Below the pieces are notes generated by a model that worked only from the letters and a program-made list of their open reading frames with translations, had not been told where the DNA came from and did no database searches. A DNA stretch of 64,000 nucleotides from a virus: IMG/VR virus record IMGVR_UViG_3300025151_000001, positions 28,241 to 92,240 of that record. One strand, 5' to 3'. Both the position numbers and the translations under genes were made by a program. Numbering within the stretch: position 1 is the stretch's first letter; each line of letters begins with the position of its first letter. Shown here piece after piece: positions 25,808-34,605 of this stretch.

Positions 25808-27358
25808 TCACCCTAATGTTCTAGACGAAACGCTTCTATTAACCTTAGAGTTAACCATTCGGCCAATCTCGTCTGCAATTCTTCTTAGTTCTGCATTCGA
25901 TGTATCGCGTGCATTGATAGTAATGTTGAAGGTGTTGCCTCCGCCACCCATAACTCTCTTTGAATCTTGAGCAGTTCTAACTGTTGAACCTCTTGGAAGA
26001 CTAACCAACTCAGGGCCTCTTTCGCCAACTAAGGTCATTGGTGCAGTTACGGGACCACCTGCTGATTTAGCACCAAACAACTTTCCAAGTTTAGCCCCTA
26101 TCCAATAAATCAAACCAGCAACTACTGCTGCTACAATTGCTGCAATCCAAGTCATACTTAAGAAGAAAATAATTCCACCAACAACAATTGCAATCAATGT
26201 AATGATTTTCTTAAATGAAGCAGCCAAGTCTGTCCAACCTGTAGTTAGCCAATCCCATCCTCTTTTGATAACATCCATGATTAAAACACCAACTAGCATA
26301 AATGCAGCACTTAAAAGAGTAACAGCAACACCAAGAGAAAACAGCAGCATTCCTCCAAGAATCTTAAGAAGGCCGTCAATTAGCATTTCTAAATCCCCTC
26401 CGCCAAAGAAAGCATTAAAGACATCTTTAACTCCATCAAAAGCAATCATTAAACCTGCTAAAGCAATTTTTCCTACGACCTTAATTGCTTCCCAAGCCGC
26501 CTTTAGGCCTTCTAAAATAGATGGACCGAATGCTTTGAATGCTAAATAGGCTAAGATAATAATACCAACAACTTTGAAAATAATACCCATAAACATAATT
26601 GCTGCCCTTACTACAAACTTTTTAATTAGTTTCATAATCTTTCCAATGTCAGATTTATTGAACTTTTTAATAAAATCTCTTGAATTTTTCTTTGATTCTC
26701 TAAATCTATCTGATAGTTTTCCACGAAGTTTCTTTGGATTTAATACTTGCTTTAATTGTTTGAAAGTAACAGGCATATCCATACCTGTAATAGCCTTTAC
26801 CGTAGCACTTCTTCTTCTAAGCCTCATTGTTTTTTCAGCCTTTTGTCTGCCTGCTAATTGTCTTCCTAAACCTCTAATTTCATCGGCATCTGTAGATTTT
26901 CCTATTCTATTAGCAAATGTGCTTTGTGCTTTTTTTGCTCCCCTAATATTAGAGGTATACATCTCGATTCTTTTTAAATCAGCCTTACTTGGTGCTAATT
27001 TACTAAATAAGTTTTTGGTTCCACCAAACTTTTTTAATCCCGGAAACTTTCTAATAATAAAGTCGGTTTGCTCAAGAAGAGAAACGATTTTATTGAACCC
27101 TCTGAAGAAATCAAAAGGAAAGAAACCATATAACACTCTTCTGAATTTTGCGAAAGCGGTGTCTCCTTTCCTAGCGTATTCTGCAAGCCGTCCGAAAGCA
27201 GTTGCGGCTCCTTCTGCTTCCTTAGTAGTTTTTTTAATGTCTTTCTCAACTTTTTGACTTGCTAAAGATAGTTTTTTCATTACCTCTAGCATCTCACCCG
27301 TTGTTTTATTCAGACCATCAAGAGCCGATTGCATCTTGATAATCTGAGAAGCCTTCAT
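25808..27358 (-). CDS. tail tape measure protein
   Basis: 516 aa. The N-terminal 110 residues are a coiled coil, the middle (about 240-430) has several long hydrophobic stretches, and the end carries TAPMTLVGERGPELVSLP, the characteristic C-terminal motif of tape measure proteins, with a Gly-rich linker and a final helix. Tape measure length sets tail length and the protein is ejected ahead of the genome. At 516 residues it suggests a fairly short tail. It is directly downstream of the frameshifted tail chaperone genes, as expected. Confidence 0.85.
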   Translation of the reverse strand: MKASQIIKMQSALDGLNKTTGEMLEVMKKLSLASQKVEKDIKKTTKEAEGAATAFGRLAEYARKGDTAFAKFRRVLYGFFPFDFFRGFNKIVSLLEQTDFIIRKFPGLKKFGGTKNLFSKLAPSKADLKRIEMYTSNIRGAKKAQSTFANRIGKSTDADEIRGLGRQLAGRQKAEKTMRLRRRSATVKAITGMDMPVTFKQLKQVLNPKKLRGKLSDRFRESKKNSRDFIKKFNKSDIGKIMKLIKKFVVRAAIMFMGIIFKVVGIIILAYLAFKAFGPSILEGLKAAWEAIKVVGKIALAGLMIAFDGVKDVFNAFFGGGDLEMLIDGLLKILGGMLLFSLGVAVTLLSAAFMLVGVLIMDVIKRGWDWLTTGWTDLAASFKKIITLIAIVVGGIIFFLSMTWIAAIVAAVVAGLIYWIGAKLGKLFGAKSAGGPVTAPMTLVGERGPELVSLPRGSTVRTAQDSKRVMGGGGNTFNITINARDTSNAELRRIADEIGRMVNSKVNRSVSSRTLG

Positions 27359-27362
27359 GTTA

Positions 27363-27572
27363 TCAACTCTTTATTTTCTTAGAAGCCTTTTCAATTTCTT
27401 CTGCCTTGATTTCTTCAAACACTCTATGAACACTCAACAAATCTAAGACGAGAGAGGATGGCATTTTATAAATTTCTAATGGGCTGATTCCTAATGCTTT
27501 AGAAAGCGAATAGACGATAATGAGGGAAACAGTTGCAGGGTCGGATTTTCCTCCCTTAACTGCTGCCCTCAA
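27363..27572 (-). CDS. tail assembly chaperone, -1 frame extension
   Basis: A 69-codon frame whose first candidate start is only a TTG. It lies one frame back from the upstream gene and is joined to it by the slippery heptamer at 27578-27584. Translation after slippage would enter with CGA AAT TTG and continue. The product is the T part of a G-GT style fusion that helps load the tail tube and tape measure. By itself it has no ribosome-binding site, so it is probably made only as an extension. Helix-rich and acidic at the end. Confidence 0.7.
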   Translation of the reverse strand: MRAAVKGGKSDPATVSLIIVYSLSKALGISPLEIYKMPSSLVLDLLSVHRVFEEIKAEEIEKASKKIKS

Positions 27573-27584
27573 ATTTCGTTTTTT
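27530..27584 (-). promoter_or_regulatory. programmed -1 ribosomal frameshift signal
   Basis: The heptamer A AAA AAC lies at 27578-27584 exactly in the zero-frame phase X XXY YYZ. Fifteen bases beyond it a stem forms from CAGTT (27558-27562) with AACTG (27530-27534), plus AGGG (27553-27556) with CCCT (27537-27540), which could stall the ribosome. The zero frame stops at 27569. This is the textbook arrangement of tail chaperone frameshifting, here in an archaeal-type virus. Confidence 0.78.
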
Positions 27585-27940
27585 CCTTCAGTCTCCTCAA
27601 ATGCATCAAATGGATTTGGGAGAACCTCTTTAATCTGAGAACCTACATACGGATTTAATCGTAATAGGTCAACTGTGGAAAGTGATGGTTCGGATTTAAC
27701 AATGAAATTTTCAACCATGTAGCGATACATAGCATTCAAATCAAGGTCAAAGTTCTGATTTTTTGCGTCAACTTTCATAAGACTATTCATAGCCTTATCA
27801 ACCTCAAGCCATGTGGGTTCTTTAACCCAGACTTTTAGGTATTCTTCGCGGTCTTCGGCCACCCTAATGTAGTGGCATTTTGGTTCGGTTAGTGCAAATA
27901 GCACGTTCTTATCTGTAACAATTTTCTTATCGTTTAACAT
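27569..27940 (-). CDS. tail assembly chaperone, upstream frame (G-type)
   Basis: 123 aa from the ATG at 27940, which has GGTGG just upstream; an in-frame start at 27967 is possible. The protein lies between tail tube and tape measure genes, the place of tail assembly chaperones in tailed viruses. Near its end the codons GGA AAA AAC form a slippery site, followed two codons on by the TGA stop at 27569-27571. About one in many ribosomes would shift to produce a fusion of about 192 residues. Chaperone function is by position and frameshift signal. Confidence 0.75.
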   Translation of the reverse strand: MLNDKKIVTDKNVLFALTEPKCHYIRVAEDREEYLKVWVKEPTWLEVDKAMNSLMKVDAKNQNFDLDLNAMYRYMVENFIVKSEPSLSTVDLLRLNPYVGSQIKEVLPNPFDAFEETEGKNEI

Positions 27941-27989
27941 AGTTCCACCTTCATAACCAACAAACAAACAAACGTATGTTGGTGGAATA

Positions 27990-28097
27990 TCATTTTGCTA
28001 ATTTAGATTTCTTTAATGATTTCTTTTTAGTTTCAACTTTCTTAGTTTTCTCAACTAAGGATTCTTTGAAACGCTTTTGCTTTTCAAATCTATCCAT
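27990..28097 (-). CDS. 35-aa lysine-rich protein
   Basis: A short frame with an ATG at 28097 and GGTGATTAG upstream yields a 35-residue basic protein, about 40 percent Lys and Arg, predicted to be one helix. It fills the otherwise empty gap between tail tube and chaperone genes. It may bind nucleic acid or neutralise charge during tail assembly; the function is unknown. Confidence 0.5.
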   Translation of the reverse strand: MDRFEKQKRFKESLVEKTKKVETKKKSLKKSKLAK

Positions 28098-28101
28098 CTA
28101 A

Positions 28102-30054
28102 TCACCCTTGGAGAATCCAATGGCTTACTGCGGTGCAGGATTGAAGAGTTCTAGGCATAACTGTAGCCTCAACAACTACAGGGCCTTTATCGTCAGGGAT
28201 TGGGAAGTTAACCGCAGAGGTTTGATAGTCAGTAAATTTGAGATTAAAGTTCTCGCCATTTGCTTTTTCAAACTGTAGTTCGATGTATTCTCCTGAAGCG
28301 GTGTTATCACCTGTTCTGCTCAAGAGTTCAGTATAGAGTTTGTCGTCAGTAACGTGTCCTGTAAATTGCAGTTCATAGGTTCTTTGTGCAGGAATGCCTT
28401 CTTTGATAGAGGTGTTACCCACGCCAATGAATCTCCGGTCTTGAAGATTGTTATTCATGGTCAAAGTTAGAGAATTGATTTTTAAGAACTGTTGACCAAA
28501 AATCTTGAAATATCCGCGAGAGAAGAAGAAAGGTTCAAGGAAGGTTGGTTGAGAACCGTAATTGAAGAAAGTAGTTTCATCAGTTACGCCACGACGAGCA
28601 TCATAAGATTCTGTTTGTTCAAGTGAATGAACTGCTCGACTGTTTAAGTCAAGAGTCATCTTGATTTCTTCATTTTCGTTAGCACTAAGCGTCAAGGTAT
28701 TTACTCTATTTCCACGCGCAATCTTAACAAAGTTTAGGCTTTCATCAGCCGATGCTGTTTCAGTTCTGTAAGTGTTGGAAGAGGGAAGTTTGCTAAACAC
28801 TTGCTCAATAGCAAAAGAAGGTAAGTTGTCTGTATCTTGTTCAGCAAAGGTGTATGTAATTCCATTAGTCATGTTACCAGAAGATTCTCCCGGAACAGTA
28901 AGTTTATCCATGTTCGCAAGAGCGTCCGAACCTTTGAGAATCGGAGGGCAAATTACCGTTCCAACCGAACGATAGAAAATTGGACCCGTTTCAACGTGTG
29001 CGCCTGCATCAAAGTAGGTTGCACCGGAAGTTTGAGCAGTAAATTCATCACCTGCCGCTAATGATTCAGTAGCGCTAGTCGCTGAAATGGTTGTGCATTT
29101 CCCTAAGAAATAATATAGCCAAGCAGCATGGTTAGCAACAATTCCTAGATTTGCACCACTAGCAGTTTCAATTCCTTTATACTGATAAGTAAAGTTACGC
29201 GAGCCACCGAGAGAAAGGTTCACCTGTTTCATTTCAACTTCAGTAGTTGGGAATGTAGCAGATTCAAGAATACCTAACCATTCATCGGCTAAGAGTCTTG
29301 CAGTTGCAGCCGTTGTGACGCTTGCACCGGCAGTAGTAGTAGTTTTAGTCATATTTGTGCTATCGGACACAGAGAGACTTTGACTAACTGTTCCTCCAAA
29401 GGTGTTAGTTAAAACTAAACTATCTCCGCTTCTTGAAGCAGAAAAATGAATAGAACCTGTTTTAGCAACTTCAGCAACAATAACGTCAATGACTTCTTCT
29501 GCCGTAGTGATATCAGCATCACTAATATCAACAGTTAAGTTAGCAGTTGCTCCTCCGTATGAACCATCATTAGTCAAACCAATTACATAGGCAGTTGAAG
29601 TTGCTCCATCTGAAGAAGGAACTTGACCAAAAGAAATGCTATCATTATCATAGTTAGCCTTAGTATCTGAATTAAATTTAATGCTTAAAACTTGAGCAGT
29701 ATGAATACTTGTGGAACCATCACCGGGTCCGGGAACAGGCGCACCATATCCACGAATGTGGAAATAATCCTGTGAAGTATTTACTGTAATGCTAGAGGAA
29801 ATAGCAGGACTAAAGGTAATTGTTGTTGCGGTGTTAGCAGTAATTCTGTGAGAAGAAGTAAAAGTCCCATTGTCGTAATATTCAATAACACAACCTACAT
29901 AGAGGTCTTTAACTAACCGATAATCATCTGAAAAAGCAGTTGCTACAGTAATTACGTTTTGAGTATTAATAACCGAAATCGGAACGTAAATATCAGTTTC
30001 AGGCACAAATGTGAGCGATGCTCCGCTTCCTAGAAAAATGTCGGTGTTAGGCAT
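28102..30054 (-). CDS. major tail tube protein
   Basis: 650 aa, beta rich throughout and Thr/Ser heavy. Its position directly before the tail chaperones and tape measure, with the tail terminator upstream, marks it as the tail tube subunit. It is large for a tube protein (usually 150-300 residues), so extra surface domains are likely: residues about 120-260 look like an inserted beta-sandwich. The 3' region has the strand pattern FKIFGQQFLKINSLTLTMNN seen in tube folds. Context is the main evidence. Confidence 0.7.
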   Translation of the reverse strand: MPNTDIFLGSGASLTFVPETDIYVPISVINTQNVITVATAFSDDYRLVKDLYVGCVIEYYDNGTFTSSHRITANTATTITFSPAISSSITVNTSQDYFHIRGYGAPVPGPGDGSTSIHTAQVLSIKFNSDTKANYDNDSISFGQVPSSDGATSTAYVIGLTNDGSYGGATANLTVDISDADITTAEEVIDVIVAEVAKTGSIHFSASRSGDSLVLTNTFGGTVSQSLSVSDSTNMTKTTTTAGASVTTAATARLLADEWLGILESATFPTTEVEMKQVNLSLGGSRNFTYQYKGIETASGANLGIVANHAAWLYYFLGKCTTISATSATESLAAGDEFTAQTSGATYFDAGAHVETGPIFYRSVGTVICPPILKGSDALANMDKLTVPGESSGNMTNGITYTFAEQDTDNLPSFAIEQVFSKLPSSNTYRTETASADESLNFVKIARGNRVNTLTLSANENEEIKMTLDLNSRAVHSLEQTESYDARRGVTDETTFFNYGSQPTFLEPFFFSRGYFKIFGQQFLKINSLTLTMNNNLQDRRFIGVGNTSIKEGIPAQRTYELQFTGHVTDDKLYTELLSRTGDNTASGEYIELQFEKANGENFNLKFTDYQTSAVNFPIPDDKGPVVVEATVMPRTLQSCTAVSHWILQG

Positions 30055-30081
30055 TATTTAATTCCCCCTCGTAAAACAAAC

Positions 30082-30591
30082 TTACGGGACTGTGAGGGCA
30101 AATCTCTTTGCTTCGATATTTACTTTATATCCAAATAATCTTTTAGCACGGTCGTTTGACTCGCTTCTTGAACCGACAAACAATTGATTAAAATTGGAAC
30201 CATCGGATGCGGTGTAGCCACGCCTCGCGCTCTCAAGTGCATGACGGGCAATCAGGTATAAAGCCCTAAGCCTGTCTCGGCCAAATCCTTCATCCGTTCC
30301 GCCTCTCTCATCGTGAACTGTGCGAATGTGCATCGTAAAACCATAGGTTTCATTTCTTACATCATAGTGAATAGTCGGATATTCAATTGATTGACTGTCT
30401 TCAAAAAAGATGATTACATCTTTAGAAGATAAATCATAGCGAACACCTTTATTCTTTTGGAGTGTTCTAACGTCAATTAAGTTAGGTTTAGCAATATGAC
30501 TTGAAGTAATATAGCCACCATCTTCAAGGGCGGTAGCCGAGGTAGTCCATTTTGAATCCAAAATGTCTATGAGAAGGTTGACTTCATCCAA
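30082..30591 (-). CDS. tail terminator / completion protein-like
   Basis: 169 aa with a TTG start, preceded by AAGGAGGTGG. The 3' half has RDRLRALYLIARHALESA, a helix, then a beta strand GYKVNIEAKRFAL. This matches the size and place of tail terminator proteins that cap the tail tube next to connectors. It overlaps the preceding gene by 25 bases. No sequence signature proves the role. Confidence 0.5.
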   Translation of the reverse strand: MDEVNLLIDILDSKWTTSATALEDGGYITSSHIAKPNLIDVRTLQKNKGVRYDLSSKDVIIFFEDSQSIEYPTIHYDVRNETYGFTMHIRTVHDERGGTDEGFGRDRLRALYLIARHALESARRGYTASDGSNFNQLFVGSRSESNDRAKRLFGYKVNIEAKRFALTVP

Positions 30592-30782
30592 TTAGCCACC
30601 TCCTTAAAAATTTCATTCTCAAGATATTTGTCAAAATCTTCTTGAGCGTATTTAATTTTTTCATCTTCAGACATTCTAAAATCAACACCGAGAAGTTGAG
30701 AGACTTCTGTTAATGCCTTTTGTCTTTCTTCTTGAATATCTAAGAACTTTTGAAAATGTGAAATTTGGAATTCAATCGCCAT
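30567..30782 (-). CDS. small head-tail region protein, 71 aa
   Basis: A helical acidic protein (MAIEFQISHFQKFLDIQ start), with GGGTGAT upstream of the ATG at 30782. A longer frame to 30923 exists, but would lie within the connector gene. It is placed between the connector and tail terminator genes, so a small connector or stopper is possible. Confidence 0.55.
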   Translation of the reverse strand: MAIEFQISHFQKFLDIQEERQKALTEVSQLLGVDFRMSEDEKIKYAQEDFDKYLENEIFKEVANWMKSTFS

Positions 30783-30792
30783 TTTTATCACC

Positions 30793-32097
30793 CTAATCAA
30801 TAAAATAGACGATATCACTCTTACCCGAAAGGATATCAAATGCTTCCTTACGGAGAATATCATACTTTTCCTTAGTAGTAATATTTCCTCCTGTTTCAGC
30901 GATGAGAATTGTTTGGTCATCATGACGTAAGATTTCAGAACAAACTAACTTAGTAGCGGCTTCGTGAATCGCTGCCGGAACCCTACTGCTTCCTGCAATA
31001 TAAGTAACAACAACAGAATTGTTTGTGTGATATGGATATTCTCTTAAAAAGAAAATACGGCCCTCGCTACCAATTGTCCAATAGTCACCAAGGCGCTTCA
31101 TATCATTTTTGTCCGTAAATTCAACCATTCCACAAACTGTTGGAATACCGTTGATTGAAGTAAATGTTGTTGTTGCAGAACTAGCACCCGTAGCAGTTGC
31201 GCTCATAACAACTGTTGTGGAGTTAGTAATAGAAGAAATTGTCGTATTAGCCGGAATATGGCTATGTCCACTAAGAGTCATGCCTACCTTTAACTTACTG
31301 CTATCTGCGACTGTTAGATTGGTCGAGGCATTTACCGTAGTTGCTGACTGTTGAATGCTCGCTTTTAGCACACAATCCGAGCCGTCGTCGCTTGGAAGCA
31401 GGGACGAAATGAGCAAGGTGGTCCCATCTTCTGAGTCCTTCTGAGCATAAAAGTAGTCAGACACCGTTAAATTACCAACAGTAAGGCTCTTTGCCGAAGT
31501 TGCTTTAGTAAATTGTGAAGTTGAAGATGGAAACTCTTCATTGATAAGATGGGCTAATTCAGACATAGCAGTTTTCTTTCCAAAGGTGACTTCGAATTCA
31601 GTAGCAAGAGGGGAACCATCTGTGCTTGCTTCTGTTTCAAAGGAGGTTCCACTATTGGGTAATTGCAAAGTAATAGAATGTAAATCTCTAAAATTATCTA
31701 GCATTTGGATAGACGCTTGAGCCGATGCAATTTCTTCATAATGATTACCCTGCCAAACTCTTAATGAAATAATTTTTCGGACTTTCATTTGGGGCAGTTG
31801 AATAAAACCAACATATCCGCCATAATATGAATGCATAGGATGACGAGTGAATTCAAAATTGTGAAACTCTTGTTCGTGAATAATAGGGCGATAAGAACGC
31901 TTTGCTTTATCATCAACCATTCCTTCGACGCGCTTGATAATAGCACCAACTTGTGCTTCTGATGGATTGGTTAAATCAGTAAATTCAGGAACCTGTAGCA
32001 TATCTGCAACTGCCACAACATCAGTATAGAAACCATAGCCATTCGCGTAGTCAGGAGCAATTGAGGTATAATCGCTTGGTGATGACGCTACCGGCAT
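30793..32097 (-). CDS. head-tail connector (adaptor) protein
   Basis: 434 aa from the ATG at 32097, with GGAGG at 32105-32109. The N-terminal part and the C-terminal part (VTYIAGSSRVPAAIHEAATK) match head-tail adaptor proteins of the gp6/gp15 type, whose helical core packs under the portal. About 200 residues of Ser/Thr-rich beta sequence, including VVMSATATGASSATTTF, are inserted, which makes it about three times the normal length. The insertion may decorate the neck. It is close to tail completion genes, in agreement. Confidence 0.65.
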   Translation of the reverse strand: MPVASSPSDYTSIAPDYANGYGFYTDVVAVADMLQVPEFTDLTNPSEAQVGAIIKRVEGMVDDKAKRSYRPIIHEQEFHNFEFTRHPMHSYYGGYVGFIQLPQMKVRKIISLRVWQGNHYEEIASAQASIQMLDNFRDLHSITLQLPNSGTSFETEASTDGSPLATEFEVTFGKKTAMSELAHLINEEFPSSTSQFTKATSAKSLTVGNLTVSDYFYAQKDSEDGTTLLISSLLPSDDGSDCVLKASIQQSATTVNASTNLTVADSSKLKVGMTLSGHSHIPANTTISSITNSTTVVMSATATGASSATTTFTSINGIPTVCGMVEFTDKNDMKRLGDYWTIGSEGRIFFLREYPYHTNNSVVVTYIAGSSRVPAAIHEAATKLVCSEILRHDDQTILIAETGGNITTKEKYDILRKEAFDILSGKSDIVYFID

Positions 32098-32099
32098 TC

Positions 32100-33329
32100 T
32101 CAAACCTCCATTAGTTCAAGATAATTGTTTCTGATTACAGCCGCAAAGTCTCGAAGTTTTTTACGGTATTTTGAACCTTTTCTTTGGGTTCCTAATGGAA
32201 CAGAAAAACCGATAGAGGTGTAGTCATCTCCTTCGCCCTTTCCCGAAACTAGACCTGTTTCAAACAGACCGTGTGTTTTAATACCTGATAGTTTAATCTT
32301 ATATTTTGTTTTCATGGATTCGATTTCTAATTCCATATTATAGAGATGCCAATCATTAGGATAAACTTTTTGAATAAATTTATCAGGATTTCTAATGATT
32401 TCAGAAAGAGTCATTCCTTCAAAGCGTTCACTACCTTCATCAACTTTTTTTCTCTTTTGTTTATGAAGATGGAAGATTTCCAAAAGAATTTTTTCTTTGA
32501 TTGCGTTAGAAATTAAGAAATTAAATAAATCCTCACTAACAGAATTTTTAATCCTAATTGAATAGTCTTCAAAGTTTTCATCTTCCTTAGCATCCTTGAC
32601 CTTACTAAATTCTTTTACTTCTTTTTTAAATTTTGAGACTAACATATTAAATGCGTTTGTGTGCAAACCGTCATCCTTAACCCTATCTCTAGAGACATCA
32701 TAAAAGATTGTTCTAGGTTCTTTGACGGGAGTTAAGTAAGGACTATAGCCTTCCTTTTGTAAGTAATCTACCTTTGAACCACTAATATCACTCGTTTGGC
32801 TTTCTGAAAGTTCTACAGATAAAACATTTTCTTCACCAATAAAGCCTTCATTTTCATTTGAATAATTTCTTTTAATAGCCTTTTTCAAATAATTAGAAGT
32901 AATAAACCCATCGGTCCCTGCTTCAATTTCTGGTGGCCTTTGAAACTGCCTAAAACCTAAAAGTCTCTTAATCTTTTCATCATCTAAGATTTCATCTAGA
33001 GTTAAGTCTTCTAATGGTTTTTCAACTTCATTACCAGAATCAACTGTAAACTTTGCATAAAGTTTCTGGCCCCGAAGAAGTTTTCCAATTGGTGTCTTGC
33101 TAATATCTTTCACAACCCTTTTCATTTCTTTAACCATTTCTTTCTGGCTAAAGCCCTTTACCTTTTCATTTCTAGGGTCTTCGATTGCCTCTTCCAATAA
33201 GTCCAAGTTATCAGCAAATGCTGAACCTGTAACTACATCAGAAAACATAGCACCTAAAACAAGAGTTCTAAATTCATCGCTACTAGTTTCAATGGCCTTA
33301 GTAGCATCAGCGCCAATTAGAACTCTCAA
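32100..33329 (-). CDS. hypothetical virion-region protein, about 410 aa
   Basis: Highly charged, helical, Lys/Glu rich, with a C-terminal beta region (YTSIGFSVPLGTQRKGSKY). No ATG is available; GAGGTG lies before a TTG at 33329 that gives MRVLIGAD, while a GTG at 33338 overlaps that site. It lies between the Gly-rich protein and the connector. A head completion role is possible. No family was recognised. Confidence 0.5.
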   Translation of the reverse strand: MRVLIGADATKAIETSSDEFRTLVLGAMFSDVVTGSAFADNLDLLEEAIEDPRNEKVKGFSQKEMVKEMKRVVKDISKTPIGKLLRGQKLYAKFTVDSGNEVEKPLEDLTLDEILDDEKIKRLLGFRQFQRPPEIEAGTDGFITSNYLKKAIKRNYSNENEGFIGEENVLSVELSESQTSDISGSKVDYLQKEGYSPYLTPVKEPRTIFYDVSRDRVKDDGLHTNAFNMLVSKFKKEVKEFSKVKDAKEDENFEDYSIRIKNSVSEDLFNFLISNAIKEKILLEIFHLHKQKRKKVDEGSERFEGMTLSEIIRNPDKFIQKVYPNDWHLYNMELEIESMKTKYKIKLSGIKTHGLFETGLVSGKGEGDDYTSIGFSVPLGTQRKGSKYRKKLRDFAAVIRNNYLELMEV

Positions 33330-33339
33330 GTAAAACACC

Positions 33340-33972
33340 TCACATTAGCCACTTAGCCCAAGCCGCACCCTTTTGTGCAACTTGCATCAAGCCTAATCCT
33401 GCTTGTGGGGGTTCATAGGACATTTGCCCTGTTTGTGGGTCAATCCAATAAGGACGACCATAGCCGTCTGTTCCGGCAGGTGGAACCGGATAACCTGAGC
33501 CGTTTTGCATAGCCCCTTGCATTTGATAACCACCGGCCATAGCACCACCCATAGCGCCACCACCAAATGCAGCCGCGCCCGGTGAACCTGCACCAAAGCC
33601 TTGAGATTCAAGGTATTGCTGCTTCGCCATTTTACGTTGCTGAATTACCTCTTGATTTAATGCAGATTGTAGAATTCTCTCGATATCAAGTTCGATATTT
33701 TCAGCAGTAATTCTTTCGTATTCTCGCATAGCATCGGGGTTCATTGTCGCGGAAGTTCCGTTGATATCCAATTTTAGTTTAGTTAACATTTTGCTTACTA
33801 CTCTCTCAGTAACATCTTCCATTAACTTTTCTAAAGTGCTAAGAAAATCCTTACCGTGGTATTGGAAAAATTCTTCAACATGGTTCTCTTGAAGAGAAAG
33901 AAGATTATTGACGGTTTTAAACGTCGTATCTCCTTGGCTGCTAATTGCGTTAATCACGTCTTTCTGTCCCAT
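33340..33972 (-). CDS. Gly/Ala-rich protein with helical N terminus
   Basis: 210 aa. The first 125 residues are helical. The C-terminal part is rich in Gly, Ala, Met and Gln, then carries YWIDPQTGQMSYEPP, which looks like half of a WW-type fold, and ends in a short amphipathic helix (AAWAKWLM). It belongs to the cluster that contains the GTPase and two membrane proteins. Low-complexity linkers suggest a flexible scaffold or surface protein. Unknown function. Confidence 0.55.
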   Translation of the reverse strand: MGQKDVINAISSQGDTTFKTVNNLLSLQENHVEEFFQYHGKDFLSTLEKLMEDVTERVVSKMLTKLKLDINGTSATMNPDAMREYERITAENIELDIERILQSALNQEVIQQRKMAKQQYLESQGFGAGSPGAAAFGGGAMGGAMAGGYQMQGAMQNGSGYPVPPAGTDGYGRPYWIDPQTGQMSYEPPQAGLGLMQVAQKGAAWAKWLM

Positions 33973-34600
33973 TTAATTCAACTCCTTTATCAACTAAGTG
34001 ATTTAATCTTTGAATGCTTGCATTAAGGTCATTCAAAAGAGCAGATGCTTCAGCCCTCTCGTCCTCAATCGTTGCAGGGGCGGGCGGCTTTATAGACCAA
34101 CCGGCGGCGGTGAGAGAGGTAACATCTTGTGGTGTTAAGCCGGTAAGTGGTCCTTTTTTCATAATTGAAGGCATTTTAGGTTTAAACCCTTTAAATTCAA
34201 GACCATGTTCATTAGCAAGAATCTGTTGCTCTAACATTTCCATTTGCATATGAATAGCAGCGTGTTTAGGACAATAGGTTCCTCTCATTGGGCGACCCTT
34301 ATGGACTTCTGTTAAAGGAATAACAGGGCGTAAATAATCTCCTGCATCCCAATGGTGATGTGTTCCACAAACAACACAACGGTCCTTAAGATTAAATTGC
34401 TTTCCATATCTAAAGAACAGAAACTTCTTCTTTTCTGGTAGCAATACCTTTCTAATTTCCTTAAGTTGTTTCTTAGGTTTAATTGAATCATATTTGTATT
34501 CTTCAATCTGACCCGGAGAACGAAACATCGGTAATTTAGGCAAAAATGCCGAAGGTGCTTGGGCACTTTGCATTCCCATTAGTTGTGGTTGCTGATACAT
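33950..34600 (-). CDS. zinc-binding protein next to the GTPase
   Basis: 216 aa from the ATG at 34600. A zinc-binding motif has CVVC followed after about 35 residues by CPKH, with extra His residues (THHHWDAGD). The N-terminal 25 residues are Gln/Pro/Met rich and the C-terminal part is helical. Overlaps the GTPase stop, so it is co-translated and may be its partner or effector. No family recognised. Confidence 0.6.
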   Translation of the reverse strand: MYQQPQLMGMQSAQAPSAFLPKLPMFRSPGQIEEYKYDSIKPKKQLKEIRKVLLPEKKKFLFFRYGKQFNLKDRCVVCGTHHHWDAGDYLRPVIPLTEVHKGRPMRGTYCPKHAAIHMQMEMLEQQILANEHGLEFKGFKPKMPSIMKKGPLTGLTPQDVTSLTAAGWSIKPPAPATIEDERAEASALLNDLNASIQRLNHLVDKGVELNGTERRD

Positions 34601-34605
34601 AATAA

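Noticed and set aside
26574-27257. Long plus-strand frame of 227 codons
   Set aside because: It is antisense to the tape measure gene, lacks a ribosome-binding site and its sequence is a hydrophobic shadow of the real gene.
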